From SHAN690 sp023262195 (lineage in GTDB: Bacteria > Bacteroidota > Bacteroidia > Flavobacteriales_G > Salibacteraceae), in assembly GCA_038142005.1 (NCBI GenBank), contig JAYQJE010000001.1, forward strand, positions 930,001-994,000: 64,000 bases of DNA, written 5' to 3'. The notes below the pieces were generated by a model. That model was not told the DNA's origin. It did no database searches and saw only the letters and a program-made list of their open reading frames with translations. The number at the start of each line of letters is the position of its first letter. Positions within the stretch are counted from its first letter, which is position 1. Below, in pieces: positions 26,674 to 35,313 of the stretch. Both the position numbers and the translations under genes were made by a program.

Positions 26674-27507
26674 ATGAGTTTAAAGTCAAATACAGACAAT
26701 TTAGTTTCAATTATTACTTCAACTTTCAATAACCAAGAAACTATTGAAGAATGTTGGAACAGTGTCAAAGCTCAAACCTACAAAAATTGGGAATGGATCT
26801 TAGTAAATGATGGCTCAACCGATGGGACCCAAGAGGTTCTCTTAAAATTTCGTGATGAACGAATTAGGACTGTGTACTTTCGAGAAAATCATGGCGTTTC
26901 GTATGGCAGAAACCATGCTCTTAAAATGGCGAAGGGAAATTTTATCTGTTTTTTAGATGGAGACGACACGTTACCTAATAAGAGCATTGAGTCTAGAGTT
27001 AATGCTTTTGAAGATCAAATTGATTTTGTTGATGGTTCTACAAGGATTCTATTTGAAGGCAACGATTTGCCAGAGAAGATTAGAAGTTCATCTTTTTATG
27101 GTGATCCCCTAGACCAATTACTCCAAATTTCTCCATTGGTTTTTTTTGGCCAGACTTGGATGATAAGAAACAAATCAGGAACCGATTACGAGTTTGATAA
27201 CTCACTTGATCATGGGGAGGATTTATTATTTTTTATAAGTTTAGCCACAGGGGGCCATCTTAAGTGTATTGATGATCTGGTTTTGAATTATCGAAAGCGT
27301 GTTGGCTCTGCAACCTCAAATATTTTTGGCATTGAAAAAGGATATTATCAGTCATATGCGCGGATTTTAAAATTCAATCACATATCTAAAAAACAAGCAA
27401 AGATTTTTAGGAATAAAACGGCATCGATTATGATCAAAACCTACCTAAAGGCATATGATTTTAGGAGTGTACTTCGGGTAATTTATAGATTCTACGTGAA
27501 GATTTGA
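26674..27507 (+). CDS. Glycosyltransferase family 2
   Basis: A 277-aa GT-A enzyme. The ATG at 26674 is preferred over the TTG at 26665. The GT2 motifs are VSIITSTFNNQETIEECWNS at the N-terminus, WILVNDGSTDGTQEVL, GVSYGRNHALKMAKGNFICF and the DxD-like LDGDDTLPNKS; DHGEDLLFF holds a likely catalytic acidic residue. It is transcribed opposite to both neighbours and its 3' end overlaps the convergent glycosyltransferase by 16 bp. Donor and acceptor sugars unknown. Confidence 0.87.
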   Translation: MSLKSNTDNLVSIITSTFNNQETIEECWNSVKAQTYKNWEWILVNDGSTDGTQEVLLKFRDERIRTVYFRENHGVSYGRNHALKMAKGNFICFLDGDDTLPNKSIESRVNAFEDQIDFVDGSTRILFEGNDLPEKIRSSSFYGDPLDQLLQISPLVFFGQTWMIRNKSGTDYEFDNSLDHGEDLLFFISLATGGHLKCIDDLVLNYRKRVGSATSNIFGIEKGYYQSYARILKFNHISKKQAKIFRNKTASIMIKTYLKAYDFRSVLRVIYRFYVKI

Positions 27508-28664
27508 TTGTACACCTTAAAGCAATTATCCCGAGATTTAAATGGATAGGAAGTAGTGCGGATTCGCTCAGCTTCTTTCATAGATGTTTTTGAGGGCAAT
27601 ATGAAATTGAGGTGCTCTTTGTTGGCAATATCAAGGACCCACCCTATATTATTTTGTTCAATGAATTCCGAATCATCACCAATGTCTTTTGAAATTAAAG
27701 TAGGTAATCCGGCTGCCATGTACTCACCTGTCTTAATTGGAGAACAGAAGCGCTTATGTTTTGATTGTCTTACCAAGCAAATTCCGAAATCCGCTATCCT
27801 TAAATATAGTGGAATTTCCGTCCAATCAACGGCTTTGGCCATAACCTGCTGTTTGTTGATTTTGTAGTCCTCGATTAGGTCATAAACTAAATCCGGCTTG
27901 GGTGTCAGAATAATTTGAAAGAAATTGGGATCTTGATTTTGAAGTGAGGCAAGTAATTCAAAGAATTCTTCCTTGTAATAGATGTCACCAAATTGACCAA
28001 CATAGATTCCAATCTTGGTGTCTGCTGAAAGATGATACCCCGCGTTTAATATATTTTGATAGAGTTCACCGGGATGTTTCAAGTTGAACATTTGGAAGCT
28101 GACCGTGCATGGAATAGTATAAACATTGCTTAGTTGCTTGTATTCGGCTTGAAGCAACTCAGTATAGGCCCTTGAAACTGTTATTAGGGCACAAGCATTA
28201 ATTATCTGTTTTTTTTCTAGATACCTTTGTAGCCTTGCCTTCAAGCTATTTTTGGGCCAAACACCACTTTCGGTCATATATGCAGAGTGTGGTTCAAATG
28301 ACTCTACTATAAAGGGAATTCTTGTTAATTTACTTATGAACCATGCGATTCCTCCCGCAGTAGCTCCTCGAGCAATTATTAAGCTTTTTTGCCTTGGTTC
28401 ATTGCGGATAAGGTTCAAGAATGAAATAGTTGTTTCAATAAGTTGCAATCCTGAATTTTCGAATCTGCCAATTAAGGCAGGACACCAACTTACTTTTAAC
28501 ATTTCGTGTTTTTGATTTTTCGAAATGTCGATTTCCCTGGTATAAAGAAAAATATGATTCGCTATTCCCTGCTTAATCAAGTAAGCAATTGTTGGAATTA
28601 CACTAGACTGGGTGATTCCGCTAAATCGTGGCCAATAAGATATAAAGTGAATGCGGTCATACAT
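27492..28664 (-). CDS. Glycosyltransferase (GT4-like)
   Basis: A 390-aa GT-B-type protein. The N-terminal half has IHFISYWPRFSGITQSSVIP, ARGATAGGIAWFISKL and PFIVESFEPHSAYMTESG. The C-terminal half has IGIYVGQFGDIYYKEEFFEL, VDWTEIPLYLRIADFGICLV and FCSPIKTGEYMAAGLPTLIS with the KxGEYMAxG sugar-nucleotide motif. It fits the adjacent surface-polysaccharide locus. The plus-strand aminopeptidase starts 78 bp beyond its start, leaving room for divergent promoters. Confidence 0.85.
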   Translation of the reverse strand: MYDRIHFISYWPRFSGITQSSVIPTIAYLIKQGIANHIFLYTREIDISKNQKHEMLKVSWCPALIGRFENSGLQLIETTISFLNLIRNEPRQKSLIIARGATAGGIAWFISKLTRIPFIVESFEPHSAYMTESGVWPKNSLKARLQRYLEKKQIINACALITVSRAYTELLQAEYKQLSNVYTIPCTVSFQMFNLKHPGELYQNILNAGYHLSADTKIGIYVGQFGDIYYKEEFFELLASLQNQDPNFFQIILTPKPDLVYDLIEDYKINKQQVMAKAVDWTEIPLYLRIADFGICLVRQSKHKRFCSPIKTGEYMAAGLPTLISKDIGDDSEFIEQNNIGWVLDIANKEHLNFILPSKTSMKEAERIRTTSYPFKSRDNCFKVYNQIFT

Positions 28665-28742
28665 GAATGTTCAAAGTTATGCTCGACAACGCAAAAATTG
28701 ACGGAATTAAAGAATCTACTTCTTTTGCAAGAAAAACAGGGC

Positions 28743-30032
28743 ATGAAGTATTATTCTCTAGATAAGTCTCTTTTTGAATATAATCGGAAAGCATTTTGTC
28801 AATGTTTAAGGACAGGATCTTTGGCAGTATTTAACTCAAACGACATCATTACTACAAGTGCAGATAGCACACGCCCGTTTAAACAGCATACGGATATTTT
28901 ATGGTTGAGCGGAGTAGATCAAGAGGAAAGCATTTTGGTTCTTTTCCCTGATTGTCATGATGAAAAGCACCGCGAAATCCTCTTCCTAAAAGAAACCAAC
29001 GAGCACATAGCCATCTGGGAAGGTGAAAAACTAACCAAGGAAGCCGCATACGCAACTTCGGGGATAAAAACGGTGTATTGGTTAGATCAGTTTGAGTCAA
29101 TTTTTAACCAATTGATGAGTGAGGCGCAAGCCGTATATATCAACACCAACGAACACTGGCGTGCCAATACGGAAGCACAAACTAGAGAAGATCGGTGGAT
29201 TAATTGGTGTCAAGAAAAGTACAGAGGTCATGAGTATTTGAGGAGCAACCCAATTCTACATGAGCTCCGAGCAGTAAAGCATGATATAGAAATTGAGCTA
29301 ATGCGCCACGCTTGTTCTATCACGGAAAAAGGAGTGCGAAGGATTCTTGGCTTTATCAAACCCGGAGTGATGGAATATGAAATTGAGGCTGAGCTCTGGC
29401 ATGAGTTTGTCCGCAATCGATCGCAAGGATTTGCATACACGCCCATTATAGGTTCTGGCCGAAATGCTTGTGTATTGCATTACATTGAAAACAACCAAGA
29501 GTGTAAAGCAGGTGATGTCATTTTGATGGATTTTGGTGCCGAGTACGCCAACTATGCATCGGATTTAACGCGCTGTGTACCGGTGAGTGGAAAATTCACC
29601 GAGAGGCAAAAAGCCGTGTACAATGCAGTGCTCCGCGTGAAGAATGGAGCAATTAAGTTATTGCGACCTGGTAAAACACTCAAGGAATACCATGTAGAGG
29701 TGGGTCACCTGATGGAAAAGGAGTTAGTTGATTTGAAGCTGATCACCATGGATGATATTAAAAACCAAGACCCAAACTGGCCTGCGTATAAGAAATACTT
29801 CATGCACGGAACATCGCATTACATTGGGTTAGATACGCATGACTACGGCCCGTGGAATGCACCAATTCCATCTGGTTCGGCCTTCACAGTGGAGCCAGGT
29901 ATTTACATTCTGGAGGAGAACCTTGGAATACGATTGGAAGATGATTACATCATCACAGACGATGGACACATAAACCTGATGGAGTCTATTCCAATCGAAG
30001 CCGAAGAAATTGAGGATTTGATGAATGGCTAA
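28743..30032 (+). CDS. pepP: Aminopeptidase P family (Xaa-Pro aminopeptidase)
   Basis: A 429-aa M24 metallopeptidase that removes N-terminal residues before proline. ATG 28743 (MKYYSLDKSLFEYNRKAF) is chosen over upstream in-frame starts because the aminopeptidase P N-domain begins here. That domain includes FKQHTDILWLSGVDQEESIL. The C-domain has the dinuclear-metal ligands: Asp in LMDFGAEYANYASDLTRCVP, His in HGTSHYIGLDTHD, Glu in FTVEPGIYIL and Glu in IRLEDDYIIT. Cytoplasmic. It overlaps the next gene by 8 bp. Confidence 0.92.
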   Translation: MKYYSLDKSLFEYNRKAFCQCLRTGSLAVFNSNDIITTSADSTRPFKQHTDILWLSGVDQEESILVLFPDCHDEKHREILFLKETNEHIAIWEGEKLTKEAAYATSGIKTVYWLDQFESIFNQLMSEAQAVYINTNEHWRANTEAQTREDRWINWCQEKYRGHEYLRSNPILHELRAVKHDIEIELMRHACSITEKGVRRILGFIKPGVMEYEIEAELWHEFVRNRSQGFAYTPIIGSGRNACVLHYIENNQECKAGDVILMDFGAEYANYASDLTRCVPVSGKFTERQKAVYNAVLRVKNGAIKLLRPGKTLKEYHVEVGHLMEKELVDLKLITMDDIKNQDPNWPAYKKYFMHGTSHYIGLDTHDYGPWNAPIPSGSAFTVEPGIYILEENLGIRLEDDYIITDDGHINLMESIPIEAEEIEDLMNG

Positions 30033-30807
30033 GCACTCTTTCAAAGGAGTTGATATCCATTATGAAGTGCATGGCAATGGTCCATGCGTTGTGTTGATTC
30101 ATGGTTTTCTAGAGAGCGTATGGATGTGGAAAGACCTCATACCTGAGTTTGCTAAAAGCCACAAAGTCATCGCTATGGATTTGCCAGGTCATGGGATGAG
30201 CGAAAACATTGGATACGTGCATCAAATGGACGAAATGGCGGAATGTGTTCAATCCATCGTACACGCATTAGGTATTCGCAGGGTTACGCTTATTGGCCAC
30301 TCTATGGGAGGTTATGTGGCGCTGGCTTTTGCGGATTTGTTTCCCGATCAAGTGCGAAAACTGGTGCTTTATCAAAGCACGGCAAAAGATGATACTCCTG
30401 AAAAAAAGGCGGATCGTACGAGGGCAATGAAGCTGATCAAAACCAACCATCAATCGTTCATCCGGAGTTCTATTCCGATGCTCTTCCGACCAAAGAATAG
30501 AGCCATTTTTCGTGAGCAGATTAACGAGCTCAAGTCAGAAGCACTGAAAACCTCACGTCAAGGGGTGATTGCTGCACTCACAGGAATGCGCGATAGGCCA
30601 AATCGAGAGATAATCTTAAAATTCGCTCCATACCCAGTAGATATTATTGCAAGTGATTATGACCCTAGAATTCCGCTCGAAGAATCAATTTATCTGAGCG
30701 AGTTATCAGAAAATGTGAACCTTGTATTGATTAAAGGCGCTGGTCATATAAGCTATATTGAAGCATTGGATGATACGATACAGGCGTTTAAACAGGTCAT
30801 GAAATGA
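30025..30807 (+). CDS. Alpha/beta hydrolase
   Basis: A 260-aa cytoplasmic alpha/beta-hydrolase-fold protein. The oxyanion motif is VLIHGFLESVWMW, the nucleophile elbow is GHSMGGY (Ser93), the acid is likely Asp in VDIIASDYDPRIP, and the catalytic His is in KGAGHISYIE. Substrate unknown; the fold covers esterases, lipases and haloperoxidase-like enzymes. It overlaps pepP upstream (8 bp) and the truncated ORF downstream (ATGA), so the three are probably cotranscribed. Confidence 0.9.
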   Translation: MAKHSFKGVDIHYEVHGNGPCVVLIHGFLESVWMWKDLIPEFAKSHKVIAMDLPGHGMSENIGYVHQMDEMAECVQSIVHALGIRRVTLIGHSMGGYVALAFADLFPDQVRKLVLYQSTAKDDTPEKKADRTRAMKLIKTNHQSFIRSSIPMLFRPKNRAIFREQINELKSEALKTSRQGVIAALTGMRDRPNREIILKFAPYPVDIIASDYDPRIPLEESIYLSELSENVNLVLIKGAGHISYIEALDDTIQAFKQVMK

Positions 30808-31184
30808 GCACTTTCGATCGATTTAAAGGCTGGATTGCCAGCAACAGGGTAAAAGGCATAATGGCGCGCTCCACCGCTCGGCCCCTTTATCATGTTCATC
30901 AGCGCAAAACAGCGGGCACCTCACTGAATGTTGGGATTATCCAAGCTTTGGTAGGCTCAAGAGCCGATAAGGTGTATTCGGACTTGGCCTCGGCACCAGC
31001 ACACATCGTCTGTTGCTGCCGTTTTTCATTTAAAGCTTTTCCAACCTTGTGCTTTGATTTCTATTTCCTCACCCTGAGGATAAACAACGGCAGCACCCGA
31101 TGCCTTGTCGGCAATGTGGCCAATGATGCTTATTCCTTCAATTCCTTTTACCTTTTCATAATCGGCTTGAGAAACGGTGAATAG
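30804..31184 (+). pseudogene. Truncated sulfotransferase-like ORF
   Basis: The ATG overlaps the hydrolase stop (ATGA). The first ~73 residues look like a real protein start, with HVHQRKTAGTSLNVGIIQAL resembling the H-x-x-KTAGTSL phosphosulfate-binding loop of sulfotransferase family 2. From about 31010 the reading frame runs antisense through the 3' end of thiL and no longer looks like a sulfotransferase. The family is usually over 200 aa, so the 3' part has been lost, in the genome or in the assembly. The truncation point sits at the thiL terminus. Confidence 0.55.
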
Positions 31185-32051
31185 CAGCTCATAATCCTCG
31201 CCACCATTCATTGCGCATACGCTTGGTTCGAGTTTAAATTCTTGAGCTTGAGTAGCTGTAAACACATCAATAGGAATTTTTTCCTCAAAGATTCGAGCAC
31301 CGCAACTACTGTGCTTACAGAGGTGCAATACCTCAGAGCTCAATCCGTCAGAGACATCAATCATACTGGTTGGCACAATTTCTAATCCAGCCAGTTTCTG
31401 AATTATATCACCTCTGGGTTCTGGTTTTAAAATGCGTTCAAGCACATAGTCAAAACCATCAAGGTCGGGCTGCAGGTCCGGATTCTCCTTCCAAACTTCT
31501 TTCTCTCTTTCCAGTATTTGCAGTCCAATATATGCTGCACCAAGGTCACCACTGACGCATATCAAATCATTTTCTTTTGCTCCGCTTCTGTAGCATACTT
31601 TATCCTTTTCGACTTTGCCGATAGCCGTGACCGAAATGGTCAATCCAGAAACACTCGATGTGGTATCACCTCCAATGAGATCTACCCCAAAGCGCTCGCA
31701 TGCAAGGTTGATTCCCTGGTAAAGTTCCAAAACGGCCTCAGCCGAAAAGCGGTTTGATACGCCAATAGAAACGGTAATGTGAGTGGGAGTGCCATTCATA
31801 GCAAAGACATCGCTAAGGTTCACCGCCACCGCTTTGTACCCTAGATGCTTGAGTGGAGTATAGCTCATGTCAAAGTGAATTCCTTCGAGCAACATGTCGG
31901 TGGTGACCAGTTCATAGTAATCACCTCGGTCTATAACTGCGGCATCATCTCCAACACCCATTTTGGTGGATGTTTGTTTCATTTCAAGATCCTTGGTAAG
32001 GAGATCGATTAAGCCAAACTCACCGATGTTACTAAGCTCTGTTCTGTCCAT
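31026..32051 (-). CDS. thiL: Thiamine-monophosphate kinase
   Basis: A 341-aa ATP-dependent kinase making thiamine diphosphate from thiamine monophosphate. ATG 32051 (MDRTELSNIGEFGLIDLL) is chosen; TTG 32066 would add five residues. The AIR-synthase/ThiL fold shows MGVGDDAAVI, the metal-binding VTTDMLLEGIHFD, KAVAVNLSDVFAMNG, LIGGDTTSS, SMIDVSDGLSSEVLHL and CAMNGGEDYELLFTV. Full length. Its 3' end meets the truncated sulfotransferase ORF head-on. Confidence 0.94.
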   Translation of the reverse strand: MDRTELSNIGEFGLIDLLTKDLEMKQTSTKMGVGDDAAVIDRGDYYELVTTDMLLEGIHFDMSYTPLKHLGYKAVAVNLSDVFAMNGTPTHITVSIGVSNRFSAEAVLELYQGINLACERFGVDLIGGDTTSSVSGLTISVTAIGKVEKDKVCYRSGAKENDLICVSGDLGAAYIGLQILEREKEVWKENPDLQPDLDGFDYVLERILKPEPRGDIIQKLAGLEIVPTSMIDVSDGLSSEVLHLCKHSSCGARIFEEKIPIDVFTATQAQEFKLEPSVCAMNGGEDYELLFTVSQADYEKVKGIEGISIIGHIADKASGAAVVYPQGEEIEIKAQGWKSFK

Positions 32052-32154
32052 TTTTTTCAATTTCAAGCGCGAAGGTGCAAAGAATCAATCGTTATGTGAA
32101 TCACAGAGTTGAGATGTGTTTTAGAAAAACAGTACGCAGTGTCATGCTGAACTC

Positions 32155-32169
32155 CCGACCGTGAGTCGG
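32155..32169. repeat. Short hairpin in the thiL-exonuclease intergenic region
   Basis: CCGAC-CGTGA-GTCGG forms a 5-bp stem after GTCATGCTGAACT. From memory that phrase recurs between genes in Bacteroidota genomes, so this may be a fragment of a dispersed repeat; one copy in the window cannot show it. Confidence 0.25.
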
Positions 32170-32232
32170 TAGGGGCCGAAGCGATACACGGACGTGCAAT
32201 CGTCATGGCATTCGCCATTAAATTTCATCAAA

Positions 32233-32240
32233 TAACTTTG
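32233..32240 (+). promoter_or_regulatory. -7 box TAACTTTG upstream of the exonuclease
   Basis: Matches TAnnTTTG and ends 16 bp before the ATG at 32257. Confidence 0.5.
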
Positions 32241-32256
32241 ACCGAAATCACAATCC

Positions 32257-32948
32257 ATGGATTTAAGCAAGATTCTTTTTCTCGATATTGAGACTGTTTC
32301 GCAGTATCCAGCGTTTGAAGAAGCTCCAAAGACACATCAAGATCTCTGGGAACTCAAGGCAAACTTTCTAATGAAAGAAGAAGAGGATAGTGTGGACTCC
32401 GTATACGAGCGCGCGGGTATCTACGCAGAATTTGGAAAGATCGTTTGTATTTCTGTGGGGTTTATAAATCAAAATGTGAGCCCAAGCTGACTTACGGGTG
32501 AAGTCATTTTCTGGAAAAGATGAAAAGGAATTGCTCGAATCGTTTGCTGCCTTGCTTGAACAGTCATTACAACAGTCCTGATCACCTCTTATGCGCGCAT
32601 AATGGGAAAGAGTTTGATTTCCCTTACATCGCGCGGAGAATGATTATTAATGGCGTGAAGATTCCTAAGATCTTGAACATTATGGGTAAAAAGCCCTGGG
32701 AAGTTGGCCATTTAGACACGATGCAGATGTGGAAGTTTGGCGATTTTAAGAATTATACATCGCTGAAGTTGCTTGCGCATAGTTTTGGTATACCATCGCC
32801 TAAAGATGATATCGATGGCAGCGATGTGGGCCGCGTATTTTGGGAAGAAGACGACCTCGACCGAATCGTGACCTATTGCGAGAAAGATGTGCTTACGCTC
32901 GCTAAGGTTTATTTAAAACTTGTGCAGTCACATATCGAACTGGGATAG
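32257..32948 (+). CDS. Predicted 3'-5' exonuclease (PolB-like exo2 family), three frameshifts
   Basis: About 230 aa of the DNA_pol_B_exo2-like DEDD exonuclease family. ExoI is ILFLDIETVSQY, the middle holds CAHNGKEFDFPYIARRM (ExoII-like Asn/Asp), and ExoIII is RIVTYCEKDVLTLAKVYLKL with the catalytic Asp. The frame is broken three times. One base is missing near 32476-32482 (AATGTGAGCCC) and one near 32490-32495 (ACTTACGG), restoring LRVKSFSGKDEKELLESFAA. One extra base lies near 32562-32566 (CAGTCATTAC), restoring HYNSPDHLL. The summed shift is consistent with one intact gene of 231 codons. Confidence 0.75.
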
Positions 32949-32985
32949 GACTTTAAATTATGATGTCGTTGTTGTAAAAGTGATT

Positions 32986-34071
32986 TCACGAACCTTTTCC
33001 ATTTAATGCCAACCTTAGGCTAAAAATATTGGAATATAGCGCAACGCTTTGATCACCGATATCGGTCAAGGCATAGTCAATACTCAGCAAATCCTTAATG
33101 GTTACCCCAACACCAATATTGGGTTGGAACGTGTATTCATAGAAATCGCCAATCTCTGCTTTGATCCGTTGAATGTTTCCAACACCGCCACGGATGTAAA
33201 AAATGGATTGATAGGATAGCTCAAGCCCCAGATTCGGGTCAAAACTGAATGGTTCTGCCGCGATGAGCACATTTCGCAAACCATCGGTAGTCACATCCAC
33301 GTTCAGTTCAGGCATAATGCCCACCTTATCCTTGATTACGAATTTTCTTCCAATACCTACGGCCAACTTAGGCAGTGTAATTTCTAATCCATTTTGAGGA
33401 ATGGCATTGCCAGTTTGCTCAAATACCGCCACCGTAGTGCTATCCAGCGAATAGCTCCACGAATTAAACGTTGAAGTCACATCGCGGCCAACCGCACCAA
33501 AGTTCCATTTGCCAAATTGATATTGCATCCCTAGGTCAATGCCAAAGCCCCAAGCACGTGCCATATCCCCAACTTGCCGGTAAATGACCTTTCCATTTCC
33601 ACCGATACTTAACCCTTTCGCACCCAACTTTTTGGCGTAGCTGATCAGAAATCCATAATCGGCTGCAGAGAATGTAGTAATTCGGTCATAGTTTACTTGG
33701 CCATTTTGGTCAATCAGCTGAGTAGTATTGGGTATATCATCCACACCAAAACGAATGGCACTGATTCCGAAGGCACTGGTTTCATCAATTTTGGTTGCAA
33801 ATCCAGCATAGTCATACTTGGCAATACCCGCAAAGTATTCTGCGTGTTGAGCAGCTACTTGGAGATTATCATCGATCTTGGTCAATCCAGCCGGATTCCA
33901 GTACGCTGAGGTGACATCACTTACAGAGGCCACTTGCGCTTTGCTCATACCCAAGGCTCGAGCACCAACACCAATGCTCAGGAATTCATTGCTGTACTTG
34001 CGGGTTTGAGCAAATACAGAAACGCTGAGAACAACAAAAACAACAGAAAAAATGATTGAAATACTTCTCAT
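32986..34071 (-). CDS. PorV/PorQ family outer-membrane protein
   Basis: A 361-aa predicted beta-barrel with signal peptide (MRSISIIFSVVFVVLSVSVFAQ). ATG 34071 is used; TTG 34083 is a weaker option. The N-terminal YSNEFLSIGVGARALGMSKA followed by YWNPAGLTK is the hallmark of the FadL-like PorV/PorQ family; PorV shuttles T9SS cargo at the outer membrane. Many alternating strands (GFGIDLGMQYQFGKWNFGAV) fill the rest. Several paralogues usually exist per genome, so I do not claim it is PorV itself, but it fits the many T9SS substrates nearby. Confidence 0.85.
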   Translation of the reverse strand: MRSISIIFSVVFVVLSVSVFAQTRKYSNEFLSIGVGARALGMSKAQVASVSDVTSAYWNPAGLTKIDDNLQVAAQHAEYFAGIAKYDYAGFATKIDETSAFGISAIRFGVDDIPNTTQLIDQNGQVNYDRITTFSAADYGFLISYAKKLGAKGLSIGGNGKVIYRQVGDMARAWGFGIDLGMQYQFGKWNFGAVGRDVTSTFNSWSYSLDSTTVAVFEQTGNAIPQNGLEITLPKLAVGIGRKFVIKDKVGIMPELNVDVTTDGLRNVLIAAEPFSFDPNLGLELSYQSIFYIRGGVGNIQRIKAEIGDFYEYTFQPNIGVGVTIKDLLSIDYALTDIGDQSVALYSNIFSLRLALNGKGS

Positions 34072-34188
34072 AAACAAAGCCAAACAAATGTACGAAGGAA
34101 TTATGCTGCGGGTTTGGAACGGACATAACTGCTTTTTACCATGAAAATTGCCCTAAACACTACTGTTTAAACGCAATATATTCGCCAA

Positions 34189-35064
34189 ATGTTGAAAGCC
34201 ATACTTCGCTTCATTCCCAACTTTCTCACACTGTGCAATGCCGCTTGCGGTGTGGCTGGTATTGTTTTAATCGGAAATGAGAACATGATTGGTGCGGTTT
34301 ATTGCGTTAGTATCGCTCTTTTGCTCGACTTTCTCGATGGTTTTGTTGCTCGATTGTTAGGCGTACAAAGCGAACTTGGCGTGCAGCTCGACAGTCTGGC
34401 CGATGGCATTACGTTTGGAGCGCTGCCTGGGCTTATTCTATTTCAAATGATTGTGATATGTGAAGGCGCATATTTTGTTGATTCAACGCAGTGGCCCTTG
34501 GATGTGTGGATAAATGCCTCTATTGCTTTGATCGTGCCGATGGCGGCTGTTTATCGATTGGGAGTGTTCAACTTAGATCAGTCGCATCCACCTCATTTTC
34601 TTGGATTGCCAACTCCTGCGATGACCTTGGCAGTATTGGGCATTCCACTCGTGTTGGAGCTTAATTATCACCTCAATTTTTATCATGTTATTCCAGATTT
34701 TTTACTCGAAGTATTGAGAGATGAGCGAAGGTGGAGTGCTACTGATGTTTCCATTGTAAAAATGATGAATCAAAGCTGGTTTTATCAGGCGCTATCCGTG
34801 TTTTTGGCTTTAGCGATGGTTACTCGTGTACCGATGCTTTCCTTAAAATTCAGAGGACTTAGCTGGACGGTGAATAAATGGCGCTATTCCATACTTATTT
34901 GGGTATTGATTTGCTATTTCATTTTCTTGGTGCCGTACATTGATCTCCCTTTGTTTAATTGGGGGCTGATCGACTATTTGGTGCTCCCAATATTTATGAT
35001 CGGGTATTTCGTGCTCTCATGGATTTATGCCATTTTTGGCGCACCAAATTCACAGATAGAATAG
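34189..35064 (+). CDS. pssA: CDP-diacylglycerol-serine O-phosphatidyltransferase
   Basis: A 291-aa inner-membrane enzyme making phosphatidylserine, the precursor of phosphatidylethanolamine. The CDP-alcohol phosphotransferase signature is complete: Asp50-Gly51, Ala54-Arg55, Gly64, Asp68 and Asp72 in DFLDGFVARL and GVQLDSLAD. The opening FIPNFLTLCNAACGVAGIVL is typical of PssA, and about eight hydrophobic segments are visible. A TATATTCG sequence lies upstream and may be a weak -7 box. purS starts 1 bp after the stop. Confidence 0.92.
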   Translation: MLKAILRFIPNFLTLCNAACGVAGIVLIGNENMIGAVYCVSIALLLDFLDGFVARLLGVQSELGVQLDSLADGITFGALPGLILFQMIVICEGAYFVDSTQWPLDVWINASIALIVPMAAVYRLGVFNLDQSHPPHFLGLPTPAMTLAVLGIPLVLELNYHLNFYHVIPDFLLEVLRDERRWSATDVSIVKMMNQSWFYQALSVFLALAMVTRVPMLSLKFRGLSWTVNKWRYSILIWVLICYFIFLVPYIDLPLFNWGLIDYLVLPIFMIGYFVLSWIYAIFGAPNSQIE

Positions 35065-35065
35065 T

Positions 35066-35313
35066 ATGAAGTTTAAGGCCGAAATCGATATCATGCCCCA
35101 TGCCAATCTGCTTGACCCACAAGGGAAGGCAGTTTCATCTTCCATGGGTAATCTTGGGTTGAATGAAATCACTAATGTGAGAATTGGTAAGCACATCACG
35201 CTCGAAGTGGAGGCTGAAAATGAATCTATTGCCAATGCCAAGGTTGATGAGGCGTGCAAAAGCTTCTTTGCAACCAGATTATGGAGAGCTACTCGTTTGT
35301 GCTTTCTTCTTGA
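35066..35313 (+). CDS. purS: Phosphoribosylformylglycinamidine synthase subunit PurS, one frameshift
   Basis: A small (~82 aa) subunit of the purine-biosynthesis FGAM synthetase complex, helping ammonia transfer between PurQ and PurL. MKFKAEIDIMPHANLLDPQG, KAVSSSMGNLGL, VRIGKHITLEVEA and ANAKVDEACK follow the PurS pattern. One base is missing near 35266-35270 (TTCTTTG); restoring it gives CNQIMESYSFVLSS and stop TGA 35311-35313, the normal PurS end. It overlaps the convergent lptB by 25 bp. Confidence 0.85.

Noticed and set aside
32155..32169. Riboswitch upstream of thiL (TPP type)
   Set aside because: No TPP riboswitch core such as CUGAGA or ACCUGA blocks is visible in 32052-32256; only a small hairpin that does not fit.
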